DNA of 64,000 bases from Lentisphaerae bacterium GWF2_50_93. Lineage in GTDB: Bacteria; Verrucomicrobiota; Lentisphaeria; Victivallales; GWF2-50-93. The notes beneath the pieces are model-generated. The model saw only the letters and a list, made by a program, of their open reading frames with translations, did no database searches and was not told the origin of the DNA. The stretch covers positions 1 through 64,000 of the forward strand of contig MHBI01000012.1 of the NCBI GenBank assembly GCA_001804815.1, written 5' to 3'. Below are positions 16,429 through 25,607 of the stretch, one piece after another (position 1 is the first letter of the stretch; the number at the start of each line of letters is the position of its first letter). A program made the translations under genes and the position numbers.

Positions 16429-17595
16429 TTAAAGAGCGGGAAATTTAACCCATTTCTCCGTGCTCTTGCTGCTTTTGACTACAGTCTCGATGAACGCCAT
16501 TCCCCTGACACCGTCCGCGACTTTCGGGAAGTCGTTCTCGATTTCAGTGGGTTTCTGCTTGTTCATGATCTTTGTAATAGTATCCGCGAAATTGCAGTAG
16601 TTGTTGGCGAACGCCTCGAGGAACGCTTCCGGATGTCCGGAGGGAATCCTTGACGCACGGGCGGCGGCAGGGCTCTTCTCGGCGACATATGGATTGCCGC
16701 GTTTCCATACCTGTGTCGGACCGCTCATCGGTTTCACGTACAGGTAGTTCGGATGCTCCTGATGCCATTCGAGGCTCATCTTGCTTCCATAAACCCATAT
16801 GGCTAGGTTGTTCTCTTCACCGATGGATATCTGGCTGCAATGCAGGAGTCCCCTTGCACCGTTGTTGAACCTTAGGAGGCAGTTGCCATCGTCATCAAGG
16901 AGCCTGCCTTTGACGAACGTGGTGAGATCAGCGCAGATCTCGGAAATCTTGAGGCCCGAGATGTATTCCGCGAGATTTTCACAATGAGTGCCGATGTCGC
17001 CGATGCATCCTGCGGCACCGCTCTGCTTAGGATCAGTACGCCAGGCGGCCTGCTGCTGTCCATCGCGCTCGATGGGCTTGATGAGCCAGCCCTGGGGGTA
17101 CTGCACGACAATCTTGTAGATCTCTCCGATGTCGCCCTGTTTGACAAGATCCCTGGCAAGCTTGACCATCGGATAGCCGGTGTAGTTGTGCATGAGTCCG
17201 AATACTTTTCCGGATTTATCGACTATCTTCTGGAGTTCCTTGGCCTCTTCGAGGGTCATGGTCATGGGCTTTTCGCACATTACGTTGAATCCTGCCTCGA
17301 GTAAATCCTTGGCTATCGGGAAATGCCAGTTGTTGGGGGTCGTCACTGCTACAAAATCGACCTTCTTATCGCCGAGTTTGAGTTCCTTCTCGATCATTTC
17401 CTTGTAGGTATTGTAGGTCCTTGAAGGATCGACGCAGAGTTCCTCGCCCATCTGCCTGCTTTTTTCCGGATTGATGTCGAACGCGCCTGCGACTATGTCT
17501 ATTTTCCCGTCCATTCTCGCGGCCTTGCGGTGGACTTCCCCGATGAACGCGCCTGGACCACCGCCAACCATTCCCATTCTCAACTTCCTGCCCAT
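16429..17595 (-). CDS. Gfo/Idh/MocA-family oxidoreductase
   Basis: About 388 residues. N-terminal Rossmann fold (RMGMVGGGPGAFIGEVHRKA, about 6-25) for NAD(P), followed by the family's VAVTTPNNWHFPIAKDLLEAG and MCEKPMTMTLEEAKEL with the EKP catalytic lysine, and a C-terminal domain with QSGAAGCIGDIGTHCENLA. The D-x-x-x-H arrangement (DIGTHCENL) gives the usual acid/base residues. Such enzymes oxidise or reduce sugars and cyclitols; the substrate cannot be told from sequence. The ATG at 17595 follows GGAGG; the longer upstream frame is made of low-complexity repeat DNA. Common as expanded families in PVC bacteria. Confidence 0.9.
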   Translation of the reverse strand: MGRKLRMGMVGGGPGAFIGEVHRKAARMDGKIDIVAGAFDINPEKSRQMGEELCVDPSRTYNTYKEMIEKELKLGDKKVDFVAVTTPNNWHFPIAKDLLEAGFNVMCEKPMTMTLEEAKELQKIVDKSGKVFGLMHNYTGYPMVKLARDLVKQGDIGEIYKIVVQYPQGWLIKPIERDGQQQAAWRTDPKQSGAAGCIGDIGTHCENLAEYISGLKISEICADLTTFVKGRLLDDDGNCLLRFNNGARGLLHCSQISIGEENNLAIWVYGSKMSLEWHQEHPNYLYVKPMSGPTQVWKRGNPYVAEKSPAAARASRIPSGHPEAFLEAFANNYCNFADTITKIMNKQKPTEIENDFPKVADGVRGMAFIETVVKSSKSTEKWVKFPAL

Positions 17596-17709
17596 AAAAC
17601 CTCCGGTTTTTTTTAGTAAACAAGTATTAAAATTAAGTGACCTAATGTCCAATATCCAACAAGGAATATCCAATGTCCAATTTAATATTTCCGACAATCC
17701 AAAATGGCT

Positions 17710-18207
17710 TCAGGATCTCATCGCCTTCGGGGAGAACTGGAACATCAGCTGGCCGCTGAGCCTGCCATTGACATTCTGTACTATCACGCCGAAAATGGAA
17801 CCCGAATCAACAGGGAGGTTGAACTGGTTTGACGGTTCAAGCAGCTCCTTCAATGTCATTCCGATATCAGGCTGGTGCCCGACAGCCACGACCCATTCGT
17901 CGCTCGAGGCGTCGGAATTGGATATTACAGCCCTCATCAGTTCTTCGACGCCTGATCCGGGCATGATCGATGTGGCAGTGACAACCGGCGGGTGGTTTGT
18001 CAGGTGCTCTGAAAGGATATCGGCGGTCTGCTTTGTGCGCTTGAAAGGACTGGAGAGTATCATCTTTGGATCAAGTCCGAGGGAATTCACGAATATCGCC
18101 GACGATATGACATCGCCGAACCCTGAATCAGTAAGGGCCCTCTCGGAATCACGCTGCCCATCCTCGAGCGGAACGCATTCAGCAGATCTCATGAGAATCA
18201 AGAGCAT
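17710..18207 (-). CDS. SixA-like histidine phosphatase family protein lacking the catalytic His
   Basis: 165 residues with the SixA layout: N-terminal MLLILMRSAE where active enzymes read LxRHG, SSPFKRTKQTA (second arginine present), and VVAVGHQPD with the second conserved histidine at residue 111. In SixA the first histidine receives the phosphate; here RHG is replaced by R7-S8-A9. Unless another residue substitutes, it should bind but not turn over phosphohistidine. It follows the bcp gene by six bases, so they form one transcript. It may now serve as a binding protein. Confidence 0.8.
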   Translation of the reverse strand: MLLILMRSAECVPLEDGQRDSERALTDSGFGDVISSAIFVNSLGLDPKMILSSPFKRTKQTADILSEHLTNHPPVVTATSIMPGSGVEELMRAVISNSDASSDEWVVAVGHQPDIGMTLKELLEPSNQFNLPVDSGSIFGVIVQNVNGRLSGQLMFQFSPKAMRS

Positions 18208-18213
18208 TTTAGT

Positions 18214-18684
18214 TCAATCCTTTTTATTCAAGAGGCCCATGGCGCTGGGAACAGTATCGCCAGGACTTACTTTATACCACGATTGCATAATTTTCCCGTC
18301 CCCATCGATTAAAAATGACGATCTTAATATTCCCATGAACTTTTTACCCATGAATGACTTCTCAGTCCAGACACCGTATAATCCGGCGACTTTGTGCTCA
18401 GTATCGCAGAGCAGAGGGAATCCAAGCCTGAACAACTTGTCGAACCGCTTCTGGCCCGATGGCTTGTCGGGACTTATTCCGACGACATCCACTCCGAGCG
18501 ATTTGAAATCATCCTTCGCCCTGCTAACGGAACAGGACTGGATCGTGCAGCCGGGAGTGTTGGCCTTCGGATAGAAATAAACCAGAAGCTTCCTGCCTTT
18601 GAAATCGGAAAGCTTCACAGATTTGCCATTCTGATCCGGAAGATCGAATCCAGGGGCAGTGTCGCCCGGCTTCAAATTATCCAT
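18214..18684 (-). CDS. bcp: Thioredoxin-dependent peroxiredoxin Bcp/PrxQ
   Basis: 156 residues, normal for the family. YPKANTPGCTIQSCS carries the peroxidatic Cys46 and the resolving Cys51 typical of atypical two-Cys PrxQ proteins; the usual T-x-x-C core is kept as T-P-G-C. Reduces hydrogen and organic peroxides with thioredoxin in the cytoplasm. First gene of a two-gene unit with the SixA-like protein. Confidence 0.95.
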   Translation of the reverse strand: MDNLKPGDTAPGFDLPDQNGKSVKLSDFKGRKLLVYFYPKANTPGCTIQSCSVSRAKDDFKSLGVDVVGISPDKPSGQKRFDKLFRLGFPLLCDTEHKVAGLYGVWTEKSFMGKKFMGILRSSFLIDGDGKIMQSWYKVSPGDTVPSAMGLLNKKD

Positions 18685-18726
18685 GATACATTCTCCCTCA
18701 TTGTATTCCGCCAGCAGCTTGAGTCT

Positions 18727-18848
18727 GCTCGAAAAGGAGGTAGAACAGACATTCCTGTCTGTGACGGAAAATGAAATTTGAACACACAGACAGGAATGTC
18801 TGTGCTACTTTTCAAGACAAATTTCATTTTGAGACTACCTTTTCGAGC
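18727..18848. repeat. Nested composite palindrome
   Basis: Three nested pairs: outer GCTCGAAAAGG...CCTTTTCGAGC (18727 and 18848 ends), then AGACATTCCTGTCTGTG (18747) with CACAGACAGGAATGTCT, and AAAATGAAATTTG (18768-18780) with CAAATTTCATTTT (18818-18830). The inner arms are interleaved, so alternative folds are possible. It lies between divergent starts and ends of bcp and the esterase gene and is unlike a simple terminator. Confidence 0.7.
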
Positions 18849-18905
18849 AATGTCTATTTAGAGACTATTGGGAACTGCAAACAATCCCATCTCTCCGTTT
18901 CTTTC

Positions 18906-20495
18906 TTACTTCTTCTGCGCTGGCGCATCCGACCTGAAAGGCACTGCAGGAAGGCCTTCCTTATTATACAGGTTGCATCCTTCGGGATTATCAGCCCACG
19001 CATACCTGACTATCGAAGGATTCTTGACCTCATCGCTCCAGACAAGCACGGAATCTCCGGAAATTTCGGCTTTCGCCCAGGCGAATTTCTTATCCTCTCC
19101 GGCAATCGCAAACGTCTTAAGCTCACCGCCTTTAGCCTCGAGCCCGCCACCTACGCTGTTGAATTTCACCCTGATCTTGCCGTCCTCTACTTTCATTGAA
19201 TCATATACCGGCCCGGAAGCGACAAGATCCTTTTCACCGTAGACTGACTGTCTCGCGATCAGTGAAAGGCGGAGTCCAACATCCTGCTTGTTCTTCGGAT
19301 GAATGTCTTTTGCATCTCCAATGTCGATAATGACCGCCATGCCTGAGGCTGGTATATTCTTTGAGGTCAGATATTGCGCCTCCCTAAGCTCGGCCCATTG
19401 AGACTCCAGCGGCGCCTGGGACACCTGCTTGAAATTTGCAAGCTGGACAATAAGGAAGGGGAAGTCGCCCTGCCCCCAGTTTGTCCGCCAGTCCTTGATC
19501 ATGGAAGGGAGCAATGTCCTGTACTGGGGAGCCCGGGTCGCGTTGGATTCGCCCTGGTACCAGATGGCGCCTTTTATCGCAAACGGGATGAGAGGATTGA
19601 TCATCCCATTGTAGAGCCTTGCCGGAGCGTTCTGGCCGTCGGGACCAAGTGGCGGAGCCGGTTTTCTAGGAACTTTCTTGCCGTCAGCCAGTTCATCGCC
19701 ATCCTTCTTGCCTGCGTAGAGCTTGGTCCAGTTCGCCAGGGACTCCTCATATTTCTTCTTTGTTTCAGGGAAAACCTTCATCTGCTCGTTGAACTTCTCA
19801 GTTATGGTCGAAAGCTCAGGAGTGGATTCCAAGGTCTTCCAAGTCGTCCAGGCTTCAGCTACTGTTCCTCCCCATGAAGAATTGATCAGGCCTATCGGGA
19901 TATTCAATTTCCTGTAGAGCTCCCTGCCGAAGAAATATCCGACCGCGGAAAATCCCGAAACTGTCTTTGGAGAACACAGATCCCATTTGCCAGTGAGTTC
20001 GCCCGTCGGTTCCTGGCTGGTCTTGCCGGTGACCTTGAAAGAACGGATGTTCGGATAATCAGCCCCGGATATCTCCTTCTGTGAATCTTTGGAACCGGAG
20101 ACTGTAAATGCCATATTGGACTGGCCGGAACAGATCCACACGTCGCCTACTAGAATATTTTTGATTTGGAGATTGGGTGATTTGGCGGTTTTGGAGGAGG
20201 AGACTGTCATGATCTGCGCCTCCGCAGAAGCCTTCAACGGGTCGAGCTTGATGATCCATTTGCCGTCCTTGCCGGCAACCGCTTCCTTCGTCTGTCCGGA
20301 GAACGTGACAGTGACCTTGTCACCCGCCTCCGACGTACCCCATACCGGTGCAGGCATATCCCTCTGCAAGACCATGTTGTCAGAGAAAAGCGGATTGAGT
20401 TTCATCCCCTTGTTTTCCGGGGTATCCGCAGCAGACAGCGTGCCGGCGGCGATAAATGCGGACAGGAACAATGCGGCAAGGGCTCTTGATTTCAT
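18906..20495 (-). CDS. Secreted sialate O-acetylesterase family enzyme
   Basis: 529 residues with a cleavable signal peptide (ALAALFLSAFIAAGTLSAAD). SGNH-type catalytic blocks: CSGQSNMAF with the serine nucleophile (about residue 122), the oxyanion-region INSSWGGT, AIWYQGESNA, and near the C-terminus IDIGDAKDIHPKNKQ with the Asp-His pair. A beta-sandwich N-terminal part (NMVLQRDMPAPVWG) is typical. Members deacetylate sialic acids or acetylated xylan-like sugars. AGGAGG precedes the ATG at 20495. Probably periplasmic or extracellular and part of mucin or plant glycan use together with the acetyl xylan esterase and GH4 enzyme. Confidence 0.93.
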   Translation of the reverse strand: MKSRALAALFLSAFIAAGTLSAADTPENKGMKLNPLFSDNMVLQRDMPAPVWGTSEAGDKVTVTFSGQTKEAVAGKDGKWIIKLDPLKASAEAQIMTVSSSKTAKSPNLQIKNILVGDVWICSGQSNMAFTVSGSKDSQKEISGADYPNIRSFKVTGKTSQEPTGELTGKWDLCSPKTVSGFSAVGYFFGRELYRKLNIPIGLINSSWGGTVAEAWTTWKTLESTPELSTITEKFNEQMKVFPETKKKYEESLANWTKLYAGKKDGDELADGKKVPRKPAPPLGPDGQNAPARLYNGMINPLIPFAIKGAIWYQGESNATRAPQYRTLLPSMIKDWRTNWGQGDFPFLIVQLANFKQVSQAPLESQWAELREAQYLTSKNIPASGMAVIIDIGDAKDIHPKNKQDVGLRLSLIARQSVYGEKDLVASGPVYDSMKVEDGKIRVKFNSVGGGLEAKGGELKTFAIAGEDKKFAWAKAEISGDSVLVWSDEVKNPSIVRYAWADNPEGCNLYNKEGLPAVPFRSDAPAQKK

Positions 20496-20592
20496 CTTTC
20501 CTCCTGTGATAAAAATGCCGAAATAAAATTGAATTACATGTATATTGTCATAATATTATTTAGATAATCGAAAAAACACGGAAAAAACTAAA

Positions 20593-21882
20593 ATGACTTT
20601 CAAAAAAATCATCGGGCTGTTCAAGAACAAGACGGTGCTCTCAATTATCATCTGCATCGTCCTTTCAATAAACCTCATGGTCGGCTACAGCGTCTATTCG
20701 GCGGCAAACATCGAGTCGCCTGACGACAGCTACACGACAATATACAGATTCATGTATGTCCTGCAGAAAGTCAGGAAGGAATATGTGGATGCCGACAAGG
20801 TATCGTACCAGTCCCTGATAAAGGGCGCGATGAAGGGAATGCTCCGGGAGCTGGACCCTTTCTCATCCTATATGGAACCGGAGGGCTACAAGGAACTTGT
20901 CGACGACACCGAAGGCAGGGAGTTCGGAGGCATCGGGATAGTCGTCACATTCAGGAACCACGTACTGGAAGTCATCGCCCCGATGGAGGACACTCCCGGA
21001 TTCAAGGCCGGCATCAAGCCAGGCGACATCATTCTTTCAATAGACGGGCTGCCAACGAGCCAGATGACCCTGGACGACTGCGTGAAGCACCTCAAGGGCG
21101 CCCCCGGCACTTCCGTCATAGTCTCCATATACAGGGAATCTGAAGATCTCAAGAAGGATATTGCCATAGAAAGGGCCAACATCGAGGTCTCAACGATAAA
21201 GGGCGTCAAAATGCTCGAGGATGGGATCGCCTTCCTGAGAATCACCCAGTTCAACCTCCCCACCGCCGCAAAACTTGACGAAAGCCTGAAGAAGCTCAAG
21301 GAACAGGGGATGAAGGCCCTGATAATCGACCTGCGCGGAAATCCAGGAGGTCTGCTCTCATCGGCGATCGAGGTCTGCAGCCGTTTCCTGGACACCGGCG
21401 AACTCGTAGTATCAACTGAAGGACGCCTTCCCAACCAGAAGCTTGAATACCGCTCGCTCCGCTGCGACAAATATCCTGAAATCAAGATCGGGATACTGGT
21501 CGACGCCAACAGCGCGAGCGCCTCCGAAATCTTTTCCGCATGCCTGCAGGACTACAAGAAAGCCATCCTGATCGGCGACAAGACCTTTGGAAAAGGATCA
21601 GTCCAGACGGTCTTCGCGCTGCCGGAAAACGGCGGAGCGATAAGGCTCACTACCGCCAAGTACTATACTCCCAGCCATCGCGTCATCCATGAAAACGGAA
21701 TTGAACCTGACATCAAGGTTCCGCTCAGCCCGAAAACTATGGACAAGATCTACACACAGAGGCTTTCTTATTCCGGCGTAGTCAAACCTGAAGGCCCCAA
21801 CACCATCAAGGATGTCCAGCTCGAACGCGCCATCGAAGTCATGAAAGGCGTCTGCCTCTTCAGCAAGGCGAACGGGGAATAA
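20593..21882 (+). CDS. ctpA: C-terminal processing peptidase CtpA, family S41
   Basis: 429 residues. N-terminal membrane anchor (LSIIICIVLSINLMVGYSVY), S41 N-terminal helical part, PDZ domain at about 100-180 (FGGIGIVV...GIKPGDIILSIDG), and the protease core with GNPGGLL, the serine in VDANSASASEIFSA and the lysine in FGKGSVQT. Cleaves C-termini of periplasmic substrates. Transcribed away from the esterase gene. Start has only a weak GGAAAA site. Confidence 0.95.
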   Translation: MTFKKIIGLFKNKTVLSIIICIVLSINLMVGYSVYSAANIESPDDSYTTIYRFMYVLQKVRKEYVDADKVSYQSLIKGAMKGMLRELDPFSSYMEPEGYKELVDDTEGREFGGIGIVVTFRNHVLEVIAPMEDTPGFKAGIKPGDIILSIDGLPTSQMTLDDCVKHLKGAPGTSVIVSIYRESEDLKKDIAIERANIEVSTIKGVKMLEDGIAFLRITQFNLPTAAKLDESLKKLKEQGMKALIIDLRGNPGGLLSSAIEVCSRFLDTGELVVSTEGRLPNQKLEYRSLRCDKYPEIKIGILVDANSASASEIFSACLQDYKKAILIGDKTFGKGSVQTVFALPENGGAIRLTTAKYYTPSHRVIHENGIEPDIKVPLSPKTMDKIYTQRLSYSGVVKPEGPNTIKDVQLERAIEVMKGVCLFSKANGE

Positions 21883-21914
21883 TTTTTCCGGACGGAAAAA
21901 TTATAACCTTGAAA

Positions 21915-22319
21915 TTATTTTACAGCCAATGCCTTTTTCAGGGTCTCGATGAATTGCTTTTCCTCGTCTGAAAGTTTTCCATCGGCTTCAGCAAGCGCCT
22001 TGCATGCTTTTAACGCCTTGTTTTTCACGTCAGGGCAGTCAAGTCTTTTGGATATGGACGCGAGGAGTTCGCTGGACTTGGCAGGATTTGCAACCGCATT
22101 CCTTACCCGTGCAATCGCCGATTTCAGAAAGTCCTCTGAAGTTATTCCCGACTTCCAGCCGCTCTTGTCGATATACTGGTTGATTTTATCATCCTCGGCA
22201 ATCATAAGGGATTTGTCGACATACATGGTCCAGACAAGCAACTCAATGATTGCCTCGTTTTGGTTCTGCTCCATGTCCTGGCTCTTGAAACTGTCTAAAA
22301 ACTTCTTGACGTTGTCCAC
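21915..22319 (-). CDS. TerB-like helical protein
   Basis: About 134 residues, all helical. The C-terminal part VKNKALKACKALAEADGKLSDEEK and a preceding ELLVWTMYVDKSLMIAEDDK have the two D-x-x-hydrophobic acidic stretches of TerB-like (tellurite-resistance) domains. Usually cytoplasmic and of unclear function. GTG at 22319 was chosen because GGGGAGG lies just before it; an ATG at 22349 lacks a site. Converges on ctpA with a 30-bp gap. Confidence 0.65.
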   Translation of the reverse strand: MDNVKKFLDSFKSQDMEQNQNEAIIELLVWTMYVDKSLMIAEDDKINQYIDKSGWKSGITSEDFLKSAIARVRNAVANPAKSSELLASISKRLDCPDVKNKALKACKALAEADGKLSDEEKQFIETLKKALAVK

Positions 22320-22538
22320 ATGCCCCTCCCCTGTTGTTTTAATATTCATACGAAAACAAGTACGGAATTCAATATAACCGGCCTGCAAATCTAAACAATC
22401 CGGCAAATGCAAAATACCCGCTGACTGACACACATTTGCCGGGAGGAAGAATTCTGCATGCAACCGGTTTCCTATTGCATTTCCATCTTCCACCTATATA
22501 TTTTACGTTTTCGTCTTTAAACAACATAGGAGTTTCAT

Positions 22539-23873
22539 ATGGCCCGCATTGCTTTCATTGGTGCCGGAAGCTTCGGATTCACCAGGACCCTTGTAAAGGA
22601 CATCCTGACATTTCCGCTGCTGAAGGACTCGACAATCGTCCTCATGGACATCCACGCAGAAAGACTCGCCTACATAACGAAGGCCGTAAAAAAGATCATC
22701 GCCGCAGGCAACTATCCTGCTACTGTGGTCGCCACGAACAACAGGGCCGAAGCCCTCAAGGGCGCCGACGCCGTCATCTGCACGATCCTCAGCGGCGACG
22801 TCGATGTCTGGCGCTATGACATCGAGATTCCGAAGAAATACGGTGTCGACACCAACGTCGGAGACACACGCGGACCATCCGGAATCTTCAGGGCCCTCAG
22901 GACCCTTCCCGTAATGCTCAGCATCTGCAAGGACATCGAGAAATACTGTCCGAACGCGATATTCCTCAACTATACCAACCCGATGGCGATGCTCTGCCAT
23001 GCGATGCAGAAGACTTCAAGCGTAACCGTCTCCGGCCTCTGCCACAGCGTCCAGGGCACAGCCGAGATGCTCGCAAAATGGGCTGGCGTCCCATACAGCG
23101 AAGTCGACTATGTCTGCGCAGGAATCAACCACCAGGCATGGTATCTCGAATTCAAGCACAAGAACAAGTGCCTTTATCCCAAGCTGAACAAGGCCGTGCG
23201 CGAAAACAAGAAGATATACAACGAGGAACAGGTCAGGAACGAGATGTTCATCAACCTCGGATATTATGTGACCGAGTCCAGCGGACACAACTCCGAGTAC
23301 AATCCCTGGTTCCGCAAGCGCGCTGATCTCATCAAGAAATACTGCACGAGCGGCACAGGCTGGAATCCCGGACTCTATGCCTACATCCTGAAGGAATACC
23401 AGAAACGCGGCGTAAACAGGAAATGGCAGAAGGACATCGAGGAATGGCTGGCGAAGCCGGAGATCGACATCAAGCGCGGACATGAATATGCCGCATACAT
23501 CATCAACGCATGGATGGGCGGGGATCTCTTCAAGTTCAACGGAAACGTTCCGAACAAGGGGCTGATCACGAATCTTCCCTATGACGCCTGCGTAGAAGTT
23601 CCTGTCATAGCCGGCAGGAACAAGCTTGACTCCGTGTTTGTCGGAGAACTTCCTCCCCAGCTCGCAGCCCTCAACAACCTGAGCGTCGCGATCGAGAACA
23701 TGGCTGTCGACGCATCCCTGACAGGCAACGCTGAAATGGTGTATCATGCGATCGCGTATGATCCGCTCACATCGGCAGTCCTCTCTCTTGCGGAAATCCG
23801 CAAGATGGTCCAGGAGATGCTCTACAAGAACAAGGAGTATCTGCCCCAGTTCAAGAATTTGAAGATCACATAA
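22539..23873 (+). CDS. GH4-family glycosidase (alpha-galactosidase/glucosidase type)
   Basis: 444 residues. NAD-binding [13 protein letters not shown] at the N-terminus, MDI acidic end of beta 2, LNYTNPMAM, and the two metal-binding blocks [10 protein letters not shown] (Cys) and [10 protein letters not shown] (His). GH4 enzymes use NAD and Mn(II) to cleave glycosides by an oxidation-elimination-reduction path. The CHS rather than CH-N/D-P signature suggests the MelA/AglA group; the exact sugar is not determinable. AGGAG precedes the ATG. Followed by two strong hairpins. Confidence 0.92.
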   Translation: MARIAFIGAGSFGFTRTLVKDILTFPLLKDSTIVLMDIHAERLAYITKAVKKIIAAGNYPATVVATNNRAEALKGADAVICTILSGDVDVWRYDIEIPKKYGVDTNVGDTRGPSGIFRALRTLPVMLSICKDIEKYCPNAIFLNYTNPMAMLCHAMQKTSSVTVSGLCHSVQGTAEMLAKWAGVPYSEVDYVCAGINHQAWYLEFKHKNKCLYPKLNKAVRENKKIYNEEQVRNEMFINLGYYVTESSGHNSEYNPWFRKRADLIKKYCTSGTGWNPGLYAYILKEYQKRGVNRKWQKDIEEWLAKPEIDIKRGHEYAAYIINAWMGGDLFKFNGNVPNKGLITNLPYDACVEVPVIAGRNKLDSVFVGELPPQLAALNNLSVAIENMAVDASLTGNAEMVYHAIAYDPLTSAVLSLAEIRKMVQEMLYKNKEYLPQFKNLKIT

Positions 23874-23949
23874 AAATCAGTCAGTCCTGATTTTTATAAA
23901 TTGGATCTAAGAAATGCACGGCGGCCCTGAAAAGCCGCCGTGTTTTTTT
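23872..23949 (+). terminator. Two tandem intrinsic terminators after the GH4 gene
   Basis: First hairpin AAAAATCAG-tcagtc-CTGATTTTT at 23872-23895, overlapping the stop codon and usable on both strands. Second hairpin CGGCGGC...GCCGCCG at 23919-23940 followed by TGTTTTTTT. Confidence 0.85.
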
Positions 23950-23996
23950 ATTGAAGTAGGGACGGCCTTTAGCCTGTCCCATTCTTACGCATTAAG

Positions 23997-24364
23997 ATGG
24001 TACATGCTAAAGCACGTACCTACTTCCTAGCCTTTTCCAGCCAGTCCCTGCCTTCGAATCCGCGGATGGAGCCATCGCTGTAGAGAACATTCCCGAAATC
24101 CTTATGGTTTCCCGGCTTGTCCCACATCAGAATCTGAATTGGAGAAGATTCTGCCAGTGTCAAGTCCTGTTTTAAATTTGTCACTTTGCGCATCTGCTTA
24201 CCACGGCGAAACCAGTATGCCAGTTTCGCCGAAACTGGCTCGGAGGCGGTTTCGGCGAAACCGCCATACCTAATCCGATGTTCGAAGTTCATGTTGGTGC
24301 GGACTTCAGCCTGCACCATGATTTTCCGCACTCACAGAATGGTACATGCTAAAGCACGTACCTA
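23997..24364. repeat. 26-bp palindromic repeat pair bracketing a gene fragment
   Basis: ATGGTACATGCTAAAGCACG and the next six bases are identical at 23997-24022 and 24339-24364. Each copy is a near palindrome (GGTAC...GTACC) and each contains the stop codon of a minus-strand frame: the pilin-like fragment and sppA. Between them lie two further palindromes, 24219-24239 (GCCAGTTTCG/CGAAACTGGC) and 24245-24265 (GGCGGTTTCG/CGAAACCGCC). Confidence 0.75.
24020..24175 (-). pseudogene. C-terminal fragment of a DUF1559-type pseudopilin-like protein
   Basis: About 51 codons. KPGNHKDFGNVLYSDGSIRG matches the H-x(9)-DG ending seen in type II secretion-like pseudopilins that are greatly expanded in Lentisphaerae and Planctomycetes. 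The N-terminal methylation motif, helix and most of the globular domain are missing; the frame upstream runs into palindromic repeat DNA. It is a relic. Confidence 0.6.
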
Positions 24365-25351
24365 TTTATCCATCAGCGCGCCGGGCCAGACGTAGTAGAA
24401 GCCGGTCTTCATGTTGCCGAGGGAGCTCAGGACGCCAAGATTCACCAGAGAGTAATTTCCGCTGGCGCTTGTCCGCGAAGTATTGTAGATATTGTCATTT
24501 GGATACTGCTTGCGCCTGTATACGATGACCCTTGAAGACTTGTCCAGGCCCGCATCCTGGATGCAGCCAGTAATTGCGTCGTCGGCATAGCAGATACCAT
24601 CAATCAGACCAACCTTGAGGGCCTCGTCCGCGAGGAAAACCCTGGCAGTCCTTATCTTATTGAGGTTTTCCGGACTTATCTTCCTGTGTTTCTGGACAAG
24701 GGAGTAGAAATGGTCGTTGAGTCCGTTTATGATCGACTGGAAAATCTCCTCCTCCTCCTTGCTCTCCTTCCTGAAAGGCGAACCCATGTCCTTGTTCTCG
24801 CCGGATTTGCTCACATACACTGAAACTCCAATCTTCTCGCAGAGTCCGTCGAGCTTGGGCCTCAGGAAAAATACCCCGAGCGAGCCAGTTACTGTCGTCG
24901 GCTGCGCGGTTATCCTGTCGGCCGGAAGCGAAATCATGTATCCGCCTGAGGCCGCGATATCCATCATGTGGACATACACCCTGCATCCGGTCTTCTGCTT
25001 GTAGTTCATGATCTCATGGTAGATGATGTCCGAGGCGGTCGCTGTCCCTCCGGGGGAATTGACCTTCAGCAGCACGGCCTTGATCCTTCTGTCATTGGCG
25101 GCCAGACTTAGCTGTGAGACGGCATCTTCAACCATGCTTGAAGTATCCCTGATAATGCCCATGCCCCCCTCCTGTGAAATAAAGCCATCAATGTCTATCA
25201 GGAGGATTTTCGAGCTGGACGTGCCGGGCATGACCGTCTGTTCCTCGAGCGGATCCAGCTTGTCCACGAGGAAATCCATCTTGATCGTGGCGCACCCTGA
25301 GCATACAAGCAGGCATATTGCGGAAACAAATGCAGTTTTCAATGTATTCAT
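24362..25351 (-). CDS. sppA: Signal peptide peptidase SppA-like lipoprotein, family S49
   Basis: 329 residues. N-terminal lipobox LLVCSGC, so anchored to membrane by lipid. ClpP-like core: LLKVNSPGGTATASD, HMMDIAASGGYMIS with the serine, TVTGSLGVFF, and the lysine in SGENKDMGSPFR. Degrades signal peptides or membrane protein remnants in the envelope. Short form, as in Gram-positive SppA. The stop lies inside the palindromic repeat at 24339-24364. Confidence 0.9.
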   Translation of the reverse strand: MNTLKTAFVSAICLLVCSGCATIKMDFLVDKLDPLEEQTVMPGTSSSKILLIDIDGFISQEGGMGIIRDTSSMVEDAVSQLSLAANDRRIKAVLLKVNSPGGTATASDIIYHEIMNYKQKTGCRVYVHMMDIAASGGYMISLPADRITAQPTTVTGSLGVFFLRPKLDGLCEKIGVSVYVSKSGENKDMGSPFRKESKEEEEIFQSIINGLNDHFYSLVQKHRKISPENLNKIRTARVFLADEALKVGLIDGICYADDAITGCIQDAGLDKSSRVIVYRRKQYPNDNIYNTSRTSASGNYSLVNLGVLSSLGNMKTGFYYVWPGALMDK

Positions 25352-25491
25352 GTTTACTCCTTTTATAATTTTAGCCCGCTAAAATTATTTTTCAAATTCA
25401 TGGGGTTCCCATCTTTCCACCCTTGATGATTCGTGCTATACTAGGCGCTCGGATTTATTTTTATCGAGGTAATTGCAAAATTGCCGAATAC

Positions 25492-25555
25492 AGGTAGGGA
25501 TGGTTCGCTGAACCGTCCGTCCTAAATCGGCGCTCTCGACGAGAGCGCCCTACCT
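25492..25555. repeat. Composite palindromic element (AGGTAGGG...CCCTACCT)
   Basis: AGGTAGGGA at 25492-25500, palindrome GGTTCgctGAACC at 25502-25514, palindrome GGCGCTCTCgacGAGAGCGCC at 25529-25549, ending CCCTACCT. The second palindrome and both ends match the element at 33203-33258. Confidence 0.8.
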
Positions 25556-25607
25556 TCGACAATTATTCAATTAGCTCAAATATTAACATTATTTCACGGA
25601 GGAAGGA

